The notes under the pieces: model-generated
Told to the model about the DNA's origin: nothing
Databases searched by the model: none
Seen by the model: only the letters and a program-made list of their open reading frames with translations
NCBI RefSeq assembly: GCF_002015035.1
Contig: NZ_MUXY01000008.1
Span: forward strand, 1-64,000
Length of the DNA stretch: 64,000 bases
Direction: 5' to 3'
Source of the DNA: Haemophilus parahaemolyticus
Lineage (GTDB): Bacteria; Pseudomonadota; Gammaproteobacteria; Enterobacterales; Pasteurellaceae
Made by a program: the position numbers and the translations under genes
Part shown: positions 1-9,183 of the stretch, piece by piece
How the letters are laid out: every line of letters starts with the position of its first letter
How positions within the stretch are numbered: the first letter of the stretch is position 1

Positions 1-410
<410 letters not shown>

Positions 411-610
411 AACAAAGGCGACACCACGAAATAAGACAGGCAACCGTGCGAATAAGTGGAGATATTCAGTATTAGCAGTTGAACCCTTGTTACACCTTTT
501 CAAAAGTGTGAAACAAGCCTTACTAACTAAATATACTGAGGACATTTCAATGTTCACCTATCTATTCAAAGGCATTGCAAGAAGAGATTTAGGCAATATG
601 TAGTGATCAA
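411..610. other. Unassigned stretch between two IS remnants
   Basis: I recognise no gene here. An open frame of 68 codons covers 397-603 on the plus strand, but it begins inside the IS end and its product resembles nothing I know. A short inverted repeat (CACCTTTTCAAAAGTG) lies near 495-510. The stretch may be the scar of nested IS insertions. Confidence 0.4.
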
Positions 611-838
611 CTAATTCAACAGTCCCCGATAGGTTGTTTTTGTTAAAATAGGCGGCAAGCCTTGATTGTAACGATGTGGATGAAAAAAATTGTAATACAT
701 CACATAATCTCTTACATCGTTTATCGTTTGTCCTAATGTTAAGTAGACGCTCTTTTGCATCCACTTGTATTTAAAACTGCTGGGCTCATACTTTGTGTTA
801 AAGCATAAGCTTGCGCGAGTCTATCACACTTTTCCTTG
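611..838 (-). pseudogene. Remnant of a second IS3-family transposase (OrfB C-terminus)
   Basis: On the minus strand a frame ending at the TAG at 611-613 reads SSFKYKWMQKSVYLTLG, then VMYYNFFHPHRYNQGLPPI, then LLN. This is the closing block of IS3-family transposases (YYNxxRPHxxNxGLxP). Just upstream, in another frame (about 790-838), RLAQAYALTQSMSP matches the region before the catalytic Glu. The NCWDN/E block between them is missing, so an internal deletion with a frame change is inferred. It differs in sequence from the element at 1-410, so two IS types were here. It lies directly 3' of bioD. Confidence 0.75.
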
Positions 839-841
839 AGC

Positions 842-1483
842 TTAAATTTCAATACACCCAAAGCATTCAAATCCTGTTTCAGGAAAATGTTTTTCAAGAT
901 AACGTTTTAAATAGCGTTGGGTTTCTTGACTAATAATAGGATCATATTCTGGGTAACCGTTATACATTACACTAAATACTGAAATACCGCGAGTACGGCA
1001 GGCCTCTAAACTTAATAATGTATGGTTTATACTACCTAATTTTCCCGATGTCACTAAAATTAAAGGGTAATTATTTAACTGGATATAATCCAACGTCGTC
1101 TCTTCTTCACAATAAGGTACCATTAAGCCACCAGCACCCTCCAATAGTACATAATCATATTTTTCTGCCAAAAGTGCGGTAGATTTTTCAATGATTTTTG
1201 CTTCAATTTTTCTACTTTCTCGCTTTGCAGCTAAATGTGGCGAACAAGGATATTCAAAAACATAAGGGCAGGTTTTGCCTTGTAAATCTTCTTCCGTTAA
1301 ATCAATCCCTTGAATCTTTCGATGCACAAGCAAATCATCAGCGATATTTTTACAACCTGTTTGAATCATTTTTTGTGTAATCACGGAAGAGCCTTGTTCC
1401 ATCAACTTTTTAGCATAAATCCCTGTTGCCACTGTTTTACCCACATCGGTATCAATCCCCGATATAAAAATAACTTTGCCCAT
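842..1483 (-). CDS. bioD: Dethiobiotin synthetase BioD
   Basis: This 213-residue protein catalyses the ATP-dependent closure of 7,8-diaminopelargonic acid with CO2 to dethiobiotin, the penultimate step of biotin synthesis in the cytosol. The P-loop GIDTDVGKT lies at residues 8-16, and [11 protein letters not shown], the usual conserved loop of BioD, lies near the middle. The frame stays open upstream to 1624, but homology begins at MGKVIFISG. The ATG at 1483 follows an AAGG, 8 nt after the bioC stop, so I chose that start. It is the last gene of bioA-F-G-C-D and lies next to IS debris. Confidence 0.92.
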   Translation of the reverse strand: MGKVIFISGIDTDVGKTVATGIYAKKLMEQGSSVITQKMIQTGCKNIADDLLVHRKIQGIDLTEEDLQGKTCPYVFEYPCSPHLAAKRESRKIEAKIIEKSTALLAEKYDYVLLEGAGGLMVPYCEEETTLDYIQLNNYPLILVTSGKLGSINHTLLSLEACRTRGISVFSVMYNGYPEYDPIISQETQRYLKRYLEKHFPETGFECFGCIEI

Positions 1484-1491
1484 AAGCTGCC

Positions 1492-2274
1492 TTATTGCCT
1501 GCCCGCCGCAGAGTAGCGCGCGATAAAAAATAACGGATGATAAGTCAGGCGCACTTTGCCCGACGGCATACCGAACGCCGACAAGTAATCGCCAATAAAT
1601 CCATTGAGATTTTTTCTTGTCCAATTTTTTTGGTTCGTGGCGGTAACGCCTGTATATTTAAGGTGTTTGAGTACATCTAACGGCGTATCAAAGTCTAGTA
1701 TTACCTTAAAATCCTCACACCATAAAAGCTCAAAATCTTTGGCTAACCAAGTCTGCCATTGGGATAAAGTCGGGTAATTTAAGCCTATATTTGTAATTTG
1801 GCGGACTTCTTTTAAATTGTCTTTGCCAAAGGTTGCTACCGCCAATAATCCGTTTGTTTTCAAGCCTGTTTTGCAATGGGGGATAAAAGCCTCGGGTTGA
1901 TGAAACCATTGCACGGCGGATGCGCTTGCGATTAAGTCAAATTGTCGTTGAAAAGGAAAGTTTTCCGCATCGCCGCAATAAAAATCAAAGGATTGCGGCA
2001 GTTTTTCAGCCAGTTGGGGCTGCACATCGCACAAATCATTAAATAACCAATAATTCGCTGAAATCTGTTTTTGCAGCAAGGCACTCAACATTCCTGAGCC
2101 GCAGCCCAATTCCAACACGTTTTCCAATGGCATATCCGGCAAATAATCTTGCAAATGCGCCATTAAATTAATCGTCATTTTTTGTTGGATTAAGGCGTGC
2201 CGGTCATAATCGTTTAATGCTTTTTGGAAAGCCTGCCGAATGCGCGATTTATTTATGGCAGTCAGTGATTCCAT
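1492..2274 (-). CDS. bioC: Malonyl-ACP O-methyltransferase BioC
   Basis: BioC methylates the free carboxyl of malonyl-ACP with S-adenosylmethionine, so that fatty acid synthase can build a pimeloyl chain. The SAM-binding motif [13 protein letters not shown] lies near residues 53-64 of the 260-residue product, followed by an acidic motif and the [13 protein letters not shown] block typical of BioC. A TTG at 2286 is in frame, but the ATG at 2274 matches the family start ([16 protein letters not shown]). The start overlaps the end of bioG by 13 nt, which suggests translational coupling of the methylase and the esterase that later removes the methyl group. Confidence 0.9.
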   Translation of the reverse strand: MESLTAINKSRIRQAFQKALNDYDRHALIQQKMTINLMAHLQDYLPDMPLENVLELGCGSGMLSALLQKQISANYWLFNDLCDVQPQLAEKLPQSFDFYCGDAENFPFQRQFDLIASASAVQWFHQPEAFIPHCKTGLKTNGLLAVATFGKDNLKEVRQITNIGLNYPTLSQWQTWLAKDFELLWCEDFKVILDFDTPLDVLKHLKYTGVTATNQKNWTRKNLNGFIGDYLSAFGMPSGKVRLTYHPLFFIARYSAAGRQ

Positions 2275-2909
2275 AGTGCCGACCAATGGGTGAATCTTGA
2301 AAACAGGTAATGTCCGCCGTCAATTTCCCGAACGGTGCAACGCGGTGTCCAATATCGGTGCTGATTGGCAGGCATAAAAATTTTATCGCCCGATCCGACC
2401 AAGGCATTTGTCCAGCGGATAAGATCTGTACGTCTATCTTGCCCGATCATCGCAAAAAGTGCGATAAGTTCTTGATGAATTTCGTCAAACGGGCGTGCGG
2501 GAAATTGTTGGTAATCTTCAAAAGATGCTTTATCACCACACATTCTGCGTTCAAATTTTAAACGGGTGTTTTCCGTGAGGTTCTCCAATGTGCCTTTAAA
2601 AACGGCGCAAGGGATACCGAAATTATCATCGCAAGGCAAATCTGTGCCATTCACTGCCGTTGCGGATTTTAATCTTATTCCTTGCAATGCCCTCTCTGCC
2701 GCCCAAACGCCCATTGACCACGCCACCAAACGGATGTGCCGATAGGCGGAAAAATCAAAATCCAAATTTAAATCTTGATAATCATAGCAAATCAATAAAT
2801 CGTGATTTTCCGGCAAAATCAAATGATTTACAGCATCGGGCGGCGTTCCCCAACCTGCAAAATACAGAATTAAATGTCCGCCTTGATGATTGTAAAATTT
2901 CGTTTTCAT
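2262..2909 (-). CDS. bioG: Pimeloyl-ACP methyl ester esterase BioG
   Basis: BioG is an alpha/beta hydrolase that cleaves the methyl ester of pimeloyl-ACP methyl ester, ending the BioC-initiated elongation. It is one of several unrelated BioH substitutes and is typical of Pasteurellaceae. In the 215 residues I see a nucleophile elbow AWSMGVW with Ser65 and a late catalytic His200 in DGGHYLFSRFTHW. The acid residue of the triad is not certain from sequence alone. The gene sits between bioF and bioC, 9 nt after the bioF stop, which is the expected context. Confidence 0.9.
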   Translation of the reverse strand: MKTKFYNHQGGHLILYFAGWGTPPDAVNHLILPENHDLLICYDYQDLNLDFDFSAYRHIRLVAWSMGVWAAERALQGIRLKSATAVNGTDLPCDDNFGIPCAVFKGTLENLTENTRLKFERRMCGDKASFEDYQQFPARPFDEIHQELIALFAMIGQDRRTDLIRWTNALVGSGDKIFMPANQHRYWTPRCTVREIDGGHYLFSRFTHWSALWNH

Positions 2910-2918
2910 ATCATATCC

Positions 2919-4061
2919 TTACAGGCACGCCGCAAACTGCCGCACTTCATCCGTTGTCATATCGGCAGTCAAAGATAATCGTATTCTGGATGTACCTTTT
3001 GGTACTGTCGGCGGTCTGATGGGCAGGCAATAATAACCCTGCCCTTGCAGGTATTCCGCTTTGGCAAGGGTGGCTTCATTCCTGCCTAAAATATAGGGGA
3101 CGATACAGGTTTGGCTCGGCATTATTTGCGTCCGATGCGCCACTTCCCGCCGTAAAAATGCACTTAACTGCTCAAGATGGCTTCTTTCTTTTGAGAATTG
3201 CGGCAATCGTTCAAAAATAAAATAAGTCCAAGCCACATTAAACGGCGGCAATGCGGTTGAAAAAATCAATGGGCGCATTTGATTAATCAAACATTCTTTC
3301 AATACTTGGTTGCAGACGGCATACGCCCCCACCGAGGCTAAGGCTTTGCCGAAAGTGCCGACCAGTAAATCAATCTCGGCAATCAGATTATCCCGTTCGG
3401 CAATCCCCAATCCGTTTTGCCCATAAACACCGATTGCGTGGGCTTCATCCACATAAAGATAAGTATTGGGAAACTGTTTTTTTAATTGGACAAGCTGTTT
3501 CAAATCCGCCACATCACCGTCCATACTGAAAACAGATTCGGTAACGATAAAAGTGCGGTCAAATTTTCCGACGTTTTTTTCAAGCAGATTTTTCAAATGT
3601 TCATAATCATTATGACGATAACGGAAAAACGCACACCGGCTCAAACGGATGCCGTCAATCATACTGGCGTGAACAAATTTATCTGCCAAAATCAAACTTT
3701 TCGTCGTCGTCAAAGCAGGCAAAATACCGAGATTGGCGTGATAGCCGCTGTTGAACAATAACGCGCTTTCCCGTTGGAAACGTTGTGCGACAAGCTCTTC
3801 CAAATCGGTATAAATAGGAAAGTTGCCCGTTAATAAACGCGATGAAGAACTGGTAAAAGAGGGAAAATTACCGCCGTATTGCTGCAAAAAAGACCGGCGC
3901 AAGTTTTCATCTGATGCCAAACCCAAATAATCATTAGACGACATATTCAGCATTTTGCAGTTTTCCCGCGTAATATACCGCCCTTGATGAATCAAATCCG
4001 GAATCGAACGATATTGGTTTTGCGCGCTAAGCTGTTCCAGTTGCTGTTTGAAAGCATCCAT
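2919..4061 (-). CDS. bioF: 8-amino-7-oxononanoate synthase BioF
   Basis: This PLP enzyme condenses pimeloyl-ACP with L-alanine to give 8-amino-7-oxononanoate (KAPA). It is 380 residues, usual for the alpha-oxoamine synthase family. Visible motifs are [10 protein letters not shown] (41-50), SGYHANLG (105-112), HASMIDG (131-137), [11 protein letters not shown] with Asp205 for the PLP ring nitrogen, and TFGKALAS with the Schiff-base Lys239. Eight nt separate it from the upstream bioA stop, inside the same minus-strand operon. Confidence 0.95.
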   Translation of the reverse strand: MDAFKQQLEQLSAQNQYRSIPDLIHQGRYITRENCKMLNMSSNDYLGLASDENLRRSFLQQYGGNFPSFTSSSSRLLTGNFPIYTDLEELVAQRFQRESALLFNSGYHANLGILPALTTTKSLILADKFVHASMIDGIRLSRCAFFRYRHNDYEHLKNLLEKNVGKFDRTFIVTESVFSMDGDVADLKQLVQLKKQFPNTYLYVDEAHAIGVYGQNGLGIAERDNLIAEIDLLVGTFGKALASVGAYAVCNQVLKECLINQMRPLIFSTALPPFNVAWTYFIFERLPQFSKERSHLEQLSAFLRREVAHRTQIMPSQTCIVPYILGRNEATLAKAEYLQGQGYYCLPIRPPTVPKGTSRIRLSLTADMTTDEVRQFAACL

Positions 4062-4069
4062 TTTTCATC

Positions 4070-5362
4070 CTAATGTTCATATTCCTGCGTTAAAGCCAAA
4101 ATCATGCCTTCCGTTAATTTCTGAAGTTCATCATCTTTAATCACAAACGGCGGCATAACATAAACCAATTTTCCGAAAGGTCTAATCCAAACACCTTGTT
4201 CCACAAAACGCGGGACTAAGGTTTTCATATTTACCGCACTTTTCATTTCAACCACCCCTATCGCCCCTAATACGCGAACTTCTTTGACATAATCTTTTTC
4301 AGATAAAGGCGAAAGCTGTTGTTTTAAGGAATGCTCAATTCGCTGAATATTTTGCTGCCAAGGACTTTCCAACAATAAACGGATAGATTCCGCCGCAATC
4401 GCACAAGCCAACGGATTTGCCATAAAAGTGGGGCCGTGCATAAAACATTTAGCCTCACCGCGACAAATAGTTTGTGCGATTTCAGTAGTCGTAATAGTTG
4501 CCGATAAAGTTAAATAACCACCTGTTAATGCTTTACCGATACACATAATATCTGGCGAAATGCCTGCGTGTTCGGCAGCAAATAGTTTTCCTGTTCGACC
4601 AAATCCCGTAGCGATTTCATCAAAAATCAGCAAAACGCCATATTGTTTACAAAGTGCTTGCGCTTTCACTAAATAAGTTGGCGAATAAAAATACATACCG
4701 CCTGCACCTTGCACAACAGGTTCTAAAATTAGTGCGGCAATTTCATTACCTTTTTCTCGAAGTAAATCAGCTAAAGGTTCAATCGCACAATCATTCCAAG
4801 ATTCATTAAATGAAACATTAGGTTGAGGAAGAAAATACTGCACGGGCAGGCTTTGATGAAATAAATGATGCATCCCTGTGGTTGGATCACACACTGACAT
4901 CGCATTCCACGTATCGCCGTGATAACCTGAACGAATAGTGGCAAATTTTTGTCGTTGTGGTTCCCCTTTTGCGTGCTGATATTGAATAGCCATTTTCATC
5001 GCCACTTCTACCGCAACTGAACCGCTATCGGCAAAAAAGATTTTATCCAGTCCATTGGGCGAAATTTGTACTAATAATTGAGCTAATTCCACCGCTGGAT
5101 CGTGGGTAAATCCACCAAACATAATATGGCTCATTTTTTCCAATTGATTCTGTGCTGCCGCATTTAAGCGTGGATGATTATAACCGTGCAACGCCGCCCA
5201 CCAAGAGGACATACCATCAATCAAACGACGACCATCTTTTAAGGTTATCATCACGCCATCAGCGCGTTCTACTGCATAAAGCGGCATATCAGAAGAAACT
5301 GAAGAATAAGGATGCCAAATATGTTGTGTATCAAAAGCTAAAAGTGATTGTTCATCCATCAT
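4070..5362 (-). CDS. bioA: Adenosylmethionine-8-amino-7-oxononanoate aminotransferase BioA
   Basis: BioA transfers an amino group, in the classical enzyme from S-adenosylmethionine, to KAPA, giving 7,8-diaminononanoate. It is a class III aminotransferase of 430 residues. The substrate-site [10 protein letters not shown] lies at 51-60, [15 protein letters not shown] starts at 145, [13 protein letters not shown] with the PLP Asp248 follows, and CIGKALTGG holds Lys277. The start is ATGATG; either ATG is possible. This is the first gene of the bio operon. Only 18 nt separate it from a broken lolC/E remnant, so its original promoter region may have been altered. I see no clear BirA operator. Confidence 0.94.
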   Translation of the reverse strand: MMDEQSLLAFDTQHIWHPYSSVSSDMPLYAVERADGVMITLKDGRRLIDGMSSWWAALHGYNHPRLNAAAQNQLEKMSHIMFGGFTHDPAVELAQLLVQISPNGLDKIFFADSGSVAVEVAMKMAIQYQHAKGEPQRQKFATIRSGYHGDTWNAMSVCDPTTGMHHLFHQSLPVQYFLPQPNVSFNESWNDCAIEPLADLLREKGNEIAALILEPVVQGAGGMYFYSPTYLVKAQALCKQYGVLLIFDEIATGFGRTGKLFAAEHAGISPDIMCIGKALTGGYLTLSATITTTEIAQTICRGEAKCFMHGPTFMANPLACAIAAESIRLLLESPWQQNIQRIEHSLKQQLSPLSEKDYVKEVRVLGAIGVVEMKSAVNMKTLVPRFVEQGVWIRPFGKLVYVMPPFVIKDDELQKLTEGMILALTQEYEH

Positions 5363-5380
5363 TCATTTACCATTAAAAAT

Positions 5381-5580
5381 TTATTTGTATCTCAAAGCAG
5401 CAGGTTCTACTTTCGCAGCTCGATAAGCGAGATAAAGTGTAGACAGTAAAGAAAGCAACAAGGAAAATCCAATGACAAAAATCATTTGAACAAAGGATAA
5501 TTCTGTCAGTAAAAAACACCTTGTGGATTTACTGCACTTACAGTGTCTGTTAAGTTCAACGTAACTACGCTTATTCGGTT
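5381..5580 (-). pseudogene. C-terminal fragment of a LolC/LolE-type lipoprotein-releasing permease
   Basis: The minus strand encodes the tail of a LolC/LolE permease. VVTLNLTDTVSAVNPQGVF is followed, after a one-base frame change at a run of T (about 5509-5516), by LTELSFVQMIFVIGFSLLLS and YLAYRAAKVEPAALRYK then TAA at 5381-5383. This is the last periplasmic stretch, the last membrane helix and the family's P-A-x-x-L-R-Y end. Everything upstream of about 5580 is gone and replaced by sequence of the integrative remnant. In Haemophilus a lolE-like gene is also found next to bioA (from memory, not checked). Confidence 0.75.
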
Positions 5581-5594
5581 ATAAATTGGTTATA

Positions 5595-5801
5595 TCATTG
5601 AGCAATTGCTGATTCAATAAAGTGGATATACCGCCTTTCAATGTGTAAGCTAGTAAAAGCCCCTTTTAAAATTCGCTTGTAAAGCTCGTCATTGATAATT
5701 TCTTTTTTGATGAATCGCCCTGTGCTTATTCCTCGCTTGATTTTTTCTAGCGTTTCTATTCTCGCTTGCTTGTTGTTTATGTATTTATGGGTTAAGTTCA
5801 T
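5595..5801 (-). CDS. Small hypothetical protein in an integrative-element remnant
   Basis: This 68-residue, basic, mostly helical-looking protein (MNLTHKYINNKQARIETLEK at its start) is unlike any family I recognise. A GGAG lies 8 nt before the ATG, so it can be translated. It sits between the broken integrase and the broken lolC/E fragment, and probably belongs to the cargo of the mobile element inserted at ssrA. It could also be a chance frame. Confidence 0.45.
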   Translation of the reverse strand: MNLTHKYINNKQARIETLEKIKRGISTGRFIKKEIINDELYKRILKGAFTSLHIERRYIHFIESAIAQ

Positions 5802-5848
5802 TTTGTTTTCTCCATAAGCGGGGAATAAATCCCCACGCCAATAAAATA

Positions 5849-6934
5849 TTAAATAATTATCAAATAGGTGCTTGCAATGCTACGCAAACCGTGGGCTACT
5901 AATTTCCCCTAGCCCATACGTTTTATAGCTCCGTTCGCTGTCTGTGTGTTTACGTGGGTTTGTGGGTTCTTCACACTAGGGAATAAATAAACCTTTCCTC
6001 CGCTCAATTTCTTAATCTCTCTCAATAATGCCATCGCTTGCCGTGATAGGGTAATTTTATGTTCACGCCCCCGCCCATCTTGTTTAATGCCTTTCTGAAT
6101 GTAAACTGTCCATATTCTCGAACGCTCATCAATATCTTCATACTTGGCAGTAGCTGCCTCATTTGGACGGGTCATTGTCAGTAATTGCCATAGAATTAAA
6201 TAGCGGGTCTGTAAATGAATTTGAGCATTGTTCAGCGTGTAGATAAATTCGCCTAAATCTTCAGGCTTAATCGTTTTGAAGTGTTCTACGGTTGGACTGT
6301 CAAACTCTTTTGAAATATTGGCGGTAGGATTGAACGGGATGAGTTCACGATGTAATGCGTAAGTCATTATCTCGTTATGCTTTTGAATCGTCCGCTTTAA
6401 CTTCTCTAGTTTCCCCTCATCTTGATACTGCTTAAAGGCTTTTAACGCCATTGGTGCAGTAATCTGTGAAATTGGCAAGTGTCCAAAATGTGGCAAGAGG
6501 TTTCTTCTTATTAGGCTTTCAACATCTTTCTGATAGCCCTCTGAAAAGTTACGTTTACTTTTGCGATACTCAAACCACGCCCACGCTACAGCCTCGTAAG
6601 TGTTCAATAGTTCCGTCTGTTGTGCCCGTTGCTGTTGTTCTCGGTGGTCTTGCGGGTCGATACCTTTCGCCAATAATTCACGACATTCAGCCCGTTTTAT
6701 TCTTGCATCTTGTAGTGATACATTCGGGAACGTGCCTAAACTCATTTCAGTACGCTTTTTAGAATTCGGTTTATAGTAATTGAACCGCCATAGTTTTGAG
6801 TCGTTAGGCGTAACCAACAGGAAAAGCCCCTGCCCGTCTGTGAGTGTGTTTTTTATAGGTTTACCGTCTTTATCTATTTTGGGTTTTGCTTTCTCTATTT
6901 CGGTATTAGTAAGTGGTTTGGTAGTACGTGCCAT
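5849..6934 (-). pseudogene. P4-type tyrosine recombinase (integrase), nonsense-mutated and truncated
   Basis: The N-terminus carries the DUF4102-type arm-binding domain (LTDGQGLFLLV, RTEMSLGTFPNVSLQDAR), then the SAM-like core-binding domain, then the catalytic domain with the first Arg in LLTMTRPNEAATAKYEDID. A TAG at 5909-5911 follows AIKRMG. Reading on in the same frame gives GKLVAHGLRSIASTYL, the HxLR box, before homology is lost at about 5855 and the frame stops at 5849. The second His and the nucleophile Tyr are absent. The ATG at 6934 has a G-rich ribosome site; a TTG lies four codons upstream. It faces away from the ssrA 3' end, as usual for integrases that use tmRNA as attachment site. 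Confidence 0.85.
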
Positions 6935-7043
6935 AAATGCCCCCAATGCTTGATAAATAAGGGTTTAACGCTGTTTTAGTAGTACGACATTTCCCCCTTT
7001 TTGTGCGATCCTACTAAAAAACTACTAAAATTAAAGGCTTTAG

Positions 7044-7131
7044 TAGGTTCTAATAGGTACGCTTAGGACAATAAAAAAGCCTTAAACCGTTATGGCTCAA
7101 GGCTTTATAGGTTCTTTTCGAACCGCTTAGG
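7044..7131. repeat. Two imperfect direct repeats TAGGTTC-N10-GCTTAGG beside ssrA
   Basis: The copies lie at 7044-7067 and 7108-7131, with exactly 10 nt between the conserved halves in each. Just outside are several CTACTAAA/TTTAGTAG words (around 6974, 7012, 7022 and 7040). They lie between the integrase start and the tmRNA 3' end, where arm-type integrase sites are expected; that role is inferred. Confidence 0.55.
7069..7106 (-). terminator. Rho-independent terminator downstream of ssrA
   Basis: On the minus strand AAGCCTTGAGCC pairs with GGTTTAAGGCTT and is followed by a run of T. It lies 35 nt beyond the tmRNA 3' end and would end its precursor. Confidence 0.75.
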
Positions 7132-7140
7132 TATCCTATT

Positions 7141-7507
7141 TGGTGGAGCTGGGGGGATTTGAACCCCCGTCCGAAATTACTCTACCTTTAGCACTACACG
7201 TTTAGTCTGGTCTTTAATTTCGCTTACCCCCAGCGGACAGACACGCAAAGAGTAAACTAGTTTGATTTAATTTAGTGCTTCGATCCTCAAACGGCGGCTT
7301 CAACACGATCTCGTTTTGGGTGACTTATCGTTATCCTCGTCTTACGAGCGGAAGCTGAGGCGATAAGGCTTTAAGGCAGGTTATTAAGCTGCTAAAGCGA
7401 ATTGTTCGTCGTTTGCGACTATTTTTTTGCGGTTTGTTTACGAGGCCTACCGCACCTCGACGTGCACCTTGGGCTTCGCTAATCCCGTCGAATCCAGAAT
7501 CAGCCCC
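7141..7507 (-). ncRNA. ssrA: Transfer-messenger RNA (tmRNA)
   Basis: This RNA rescues stalled ribosomes together with SmpB. The 5' end GGGGCTGATTCTGGATTCGA (rc of 7488-7507) and the 3' end ending CCAGCTCCACCA (7141-7152) form the tRNA-like acceptor domain with the T arm GGTTCAAATCCCCC. The tag reading frame lies at about 7385-7420 and encodes ANDEQFALAA followed by TAA. Length is about 367 nt, normal for gamma-proteobacteria. A remnant integrase sits immediately downstream, consistent with use of the 3' end as an attachment site that restored the gene. Confidence 0.95.
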
Positions 7508-7520
7508 AAAAAGTTTGGTA

Positions 7521-7550
7521 ATTTTATCAGAAAGCGGTATGATCTGTAAA
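7521..7550 (-). promoter_or_regulatory. Sigma-70-type promoter of ssrA
   Basis: On the minus strand TTTACA (7545-7550) and TAAAAT (7521-7526) are 18 nt apart. The -10 box lies 13 nt before the tmRNA 5' end, slightly more than usual. Confidence 0.6.
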
Positions 7551-7585
7551 CTTTTTTGCAAAACAACTTAATGCTAAGGAAAAAG

Positions 7586-8545
7586 ATGAAGAAATTTGAC
7601 GATATTGATGATGCAGAAGTCATTGAGCCTGAAGAGATTGAAGAGGCTGAATTAGCGAAAGAAGCTGATGATAAAACTTCGGATGTGATGCATCCAGCCT
7701 TGCTCTCAGGTGGAATGCCTATTACAACGGGTAATATTGATAGTTACATTCGTATGGCGAATCAATATCCGATTTTATCTGCTGAGCAAGAAAAAGAGTT
7801 GGCGGAGCGTTATTACTATGATGAGGATATTGAGGCGGCAAAGCAGCTGATTTTATCGCATATGCGCTTTGTAATTCATATCGCTCGCGGTTATTTGGGT
7901 TATGGATTGCCGTTAGCTGATTTGATCCAAGAAGGTAATATCGGCTTGATGAAGGCAGTAAAACGCTTCGACCCAAATGTAGGTGTACGCTTGGTCTCTT
8001 TTGCCGTGCACTGGGTTAAGGCAGAAATTCACGAATATGTGTTGAAAAACTGGCGTATTGTGAAAGTAGCAACGACCAAGGCACAGCGTAAACTTTTTTT
8101 CAATTTGCGTAAAAATAAAAACCGTTTGGCGTGGTTTAATGAGGAAGAGATTAAAAGAGTTGCAGCAGATTTAGGGGTATCTGAAGATGAAGTCCGAGAG
8201 ATGGAGTCCCGAATGAGTGGGCAAGATCTTGGTTTTGATCTACCTGTTGGCGAAGATGATGATGAGGTTTACACGCCTTCTATGTATTTAGAAGACAATA
8301 GCTCAAACTTTGTTGATGATTTGGAAGATGCTGAGTATACAGGTGAGGCAACAGCAAAATTGGTTTATGCATTATCTACACTAGATGAACGTAGCCAAGA
8401 TATTATTAAAACCCGTTGGTTAGATGAGAATAAACTCACATTGCATGATTTAGCTACGAAATATGGTATTTCAGCAGAACGTGTGCGTCAGTTAGAAAAT
8501 GCTGCATTGAAGAAAATTAAGGATGCGATTAGTTTGGATGTGTAA
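7586..8545 (+). CDS. rpoH: RNA polymerase heat-shock sigma factor RpoH (sigma-32)
   Basis: RpoH directs RNA polymerase to heat-shock promoters. Regions 2.1-2.4 are clear ([39 protein letters not shown]), the RpoH box QRKLFFNLR lies at 167-175, and region 4 ends in [19 protein letters not shown]. The ATG at 7586 has a strong AAGGA five nt upstream, so I chose it over the ATG at 7556 and the internal one at 7688. That start gives 319 residues and a very acidic 34-residue extension ([20 protein letters not shown]) absent from the roughly 285-residue enteric protein. It lies divergent from ssrA. Confidence 0.92.
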   Translation: MKKFDDIDDAEVIEPEEIEEAELAKEADDKTSDVMHPALLSGGMPITTGNIDSYIRMANQYPILSAEQEKELAERYYYDEDIEAAKQLILSHMRFVIHIARGYLGYGLPLADLIQEGNIGLMKAVKRFDPNVGVRLVSFAVHWVKAEIHEYVLKNWRIVKVATTKAQRKLFFNLRKNKNRLAWFNEEEIKRVAADLGVSEDEVREMESRMSGQDLGFDLPVGEDDDEVYTPSMYLEDNSSNFVDDLEDAEYTGEATAKLVYALSTLDERSQDIIKTRWLDENKLTLHDLATKYGISAERVRQLENAALKKIKDAISLDV

Positions 8546-8570
8546 GTGTTAAGCCTAAAAGGTAAGTATA

Positions 8571-8596
8571 AAAAAGCCCGCGACAAGCGGGCATTT
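8571..8596. terminator. Bidirectional terminator between rpoH and crr
   Basis: GCCCGC (8576-8581) pairs with GCGGGC (8587-8592). The T run is best on the minus strand, ending the pts operon. The loop carries ACAAGCGG, most of an uptake signal. Confidence 0.8.
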
Positions 8597-8603
8597 TGAA
8601 TGA

Positions 8604-9104
8604 TTATTTTGTTAAAGTTAAAACCACTGTTTCACCAGCAATTACTGAACCTGAACGTTTTTCGAGGTTTGCAATTTCATCCATGTTAGAAATCACAACT
8701 GGAGTTAATACAGATTTTGCTTTCGCTTCTAAAGTCGCTAAATCAAATTTGATGATTGGCTCACCCACTTTAACGTTTTGACCTTCTTCGGCGAGGCGTG
8801 TAAAACCTTCCCCTTTTAATTCAACGGTATCGATACCAAAGTGAACGAATAACTCAACTCCATCTTCAGATTCGATTGAGAATGCATGGTTAGTTTCAAA
8901 AATTTTACCGATAGTACCATTTACAGGTGCAACGATAGTATCGCCTGCAGGACGAATTGCTACGCCATCACCTACGATTTTCTCAGAGAAAACCACATCT
9001 GGCACATCTTCAATGTTCACAATTTCACCTGAAAGTGGGGCGATAATTTGAATTTCTTTTGCTTCTTTTTGTTTAGAACCAAATAACTTACTTAAAAAAC
9101 TCAT
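8604..9104 (-). CDS. crr: PTS glucose-specific EIIA component (EIIA-Glc, Crr)
   Basis: EIIA-Glc carries phosphate from HPr to sugar permeases. In its phospho and dephospho forms it also regulates adenylate cyclase and non-PTS uptake. All 166 residues align with the enteric protein: [10 protein letters not shown] near 20-29, the supporting His73 in TNHAFSIES, and the phosphorylated His88 in [12 protein letters not shown]. It is the last gene of ptsH-ptsI-crr. The 79-nt gap before it holds an AT-rich TATAAAAT stretch that may serve as its own promoter, and a GGAGATT ribosome site precedes the ATG. Confidence 0.96.
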   Translation of the reverse strand: MSFLSKLFGSKQKEAKEIQIIAPLSGEIVNIEDVPDVVFSEKIVGDGVAIRPAGDTIVAPVNGTIGKIFETNHAFSIESEDGVELFVHFGIDTVELKGEGFTRLAEEGQNVKVGEPIIKFDLATLEAKAKSVLTPVVISNMDEIANLEKRSGSVIAGETVVLTLTK

Positions 9105-9183
9105 AGGGAATCTCCGTTGTATGAAACAAAATTTTCATATATTTTATACGAGAATTTTGTTTTTGTATGCTTTTTAATTAAAA

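Noticed and set aside
1484..1624. 47-codon upstream extension of bioD
   Set aside because: It overlaps the end of bioC in another frame and has no homology; BioD starts at the P-loop proximal ATG at 1483.
7331..7561. 76-codon minus-strand frame over the tmRNA
   Set aside because: It lies inside ssrA in a frame other than the tag frame; the RNA explains the sequence.
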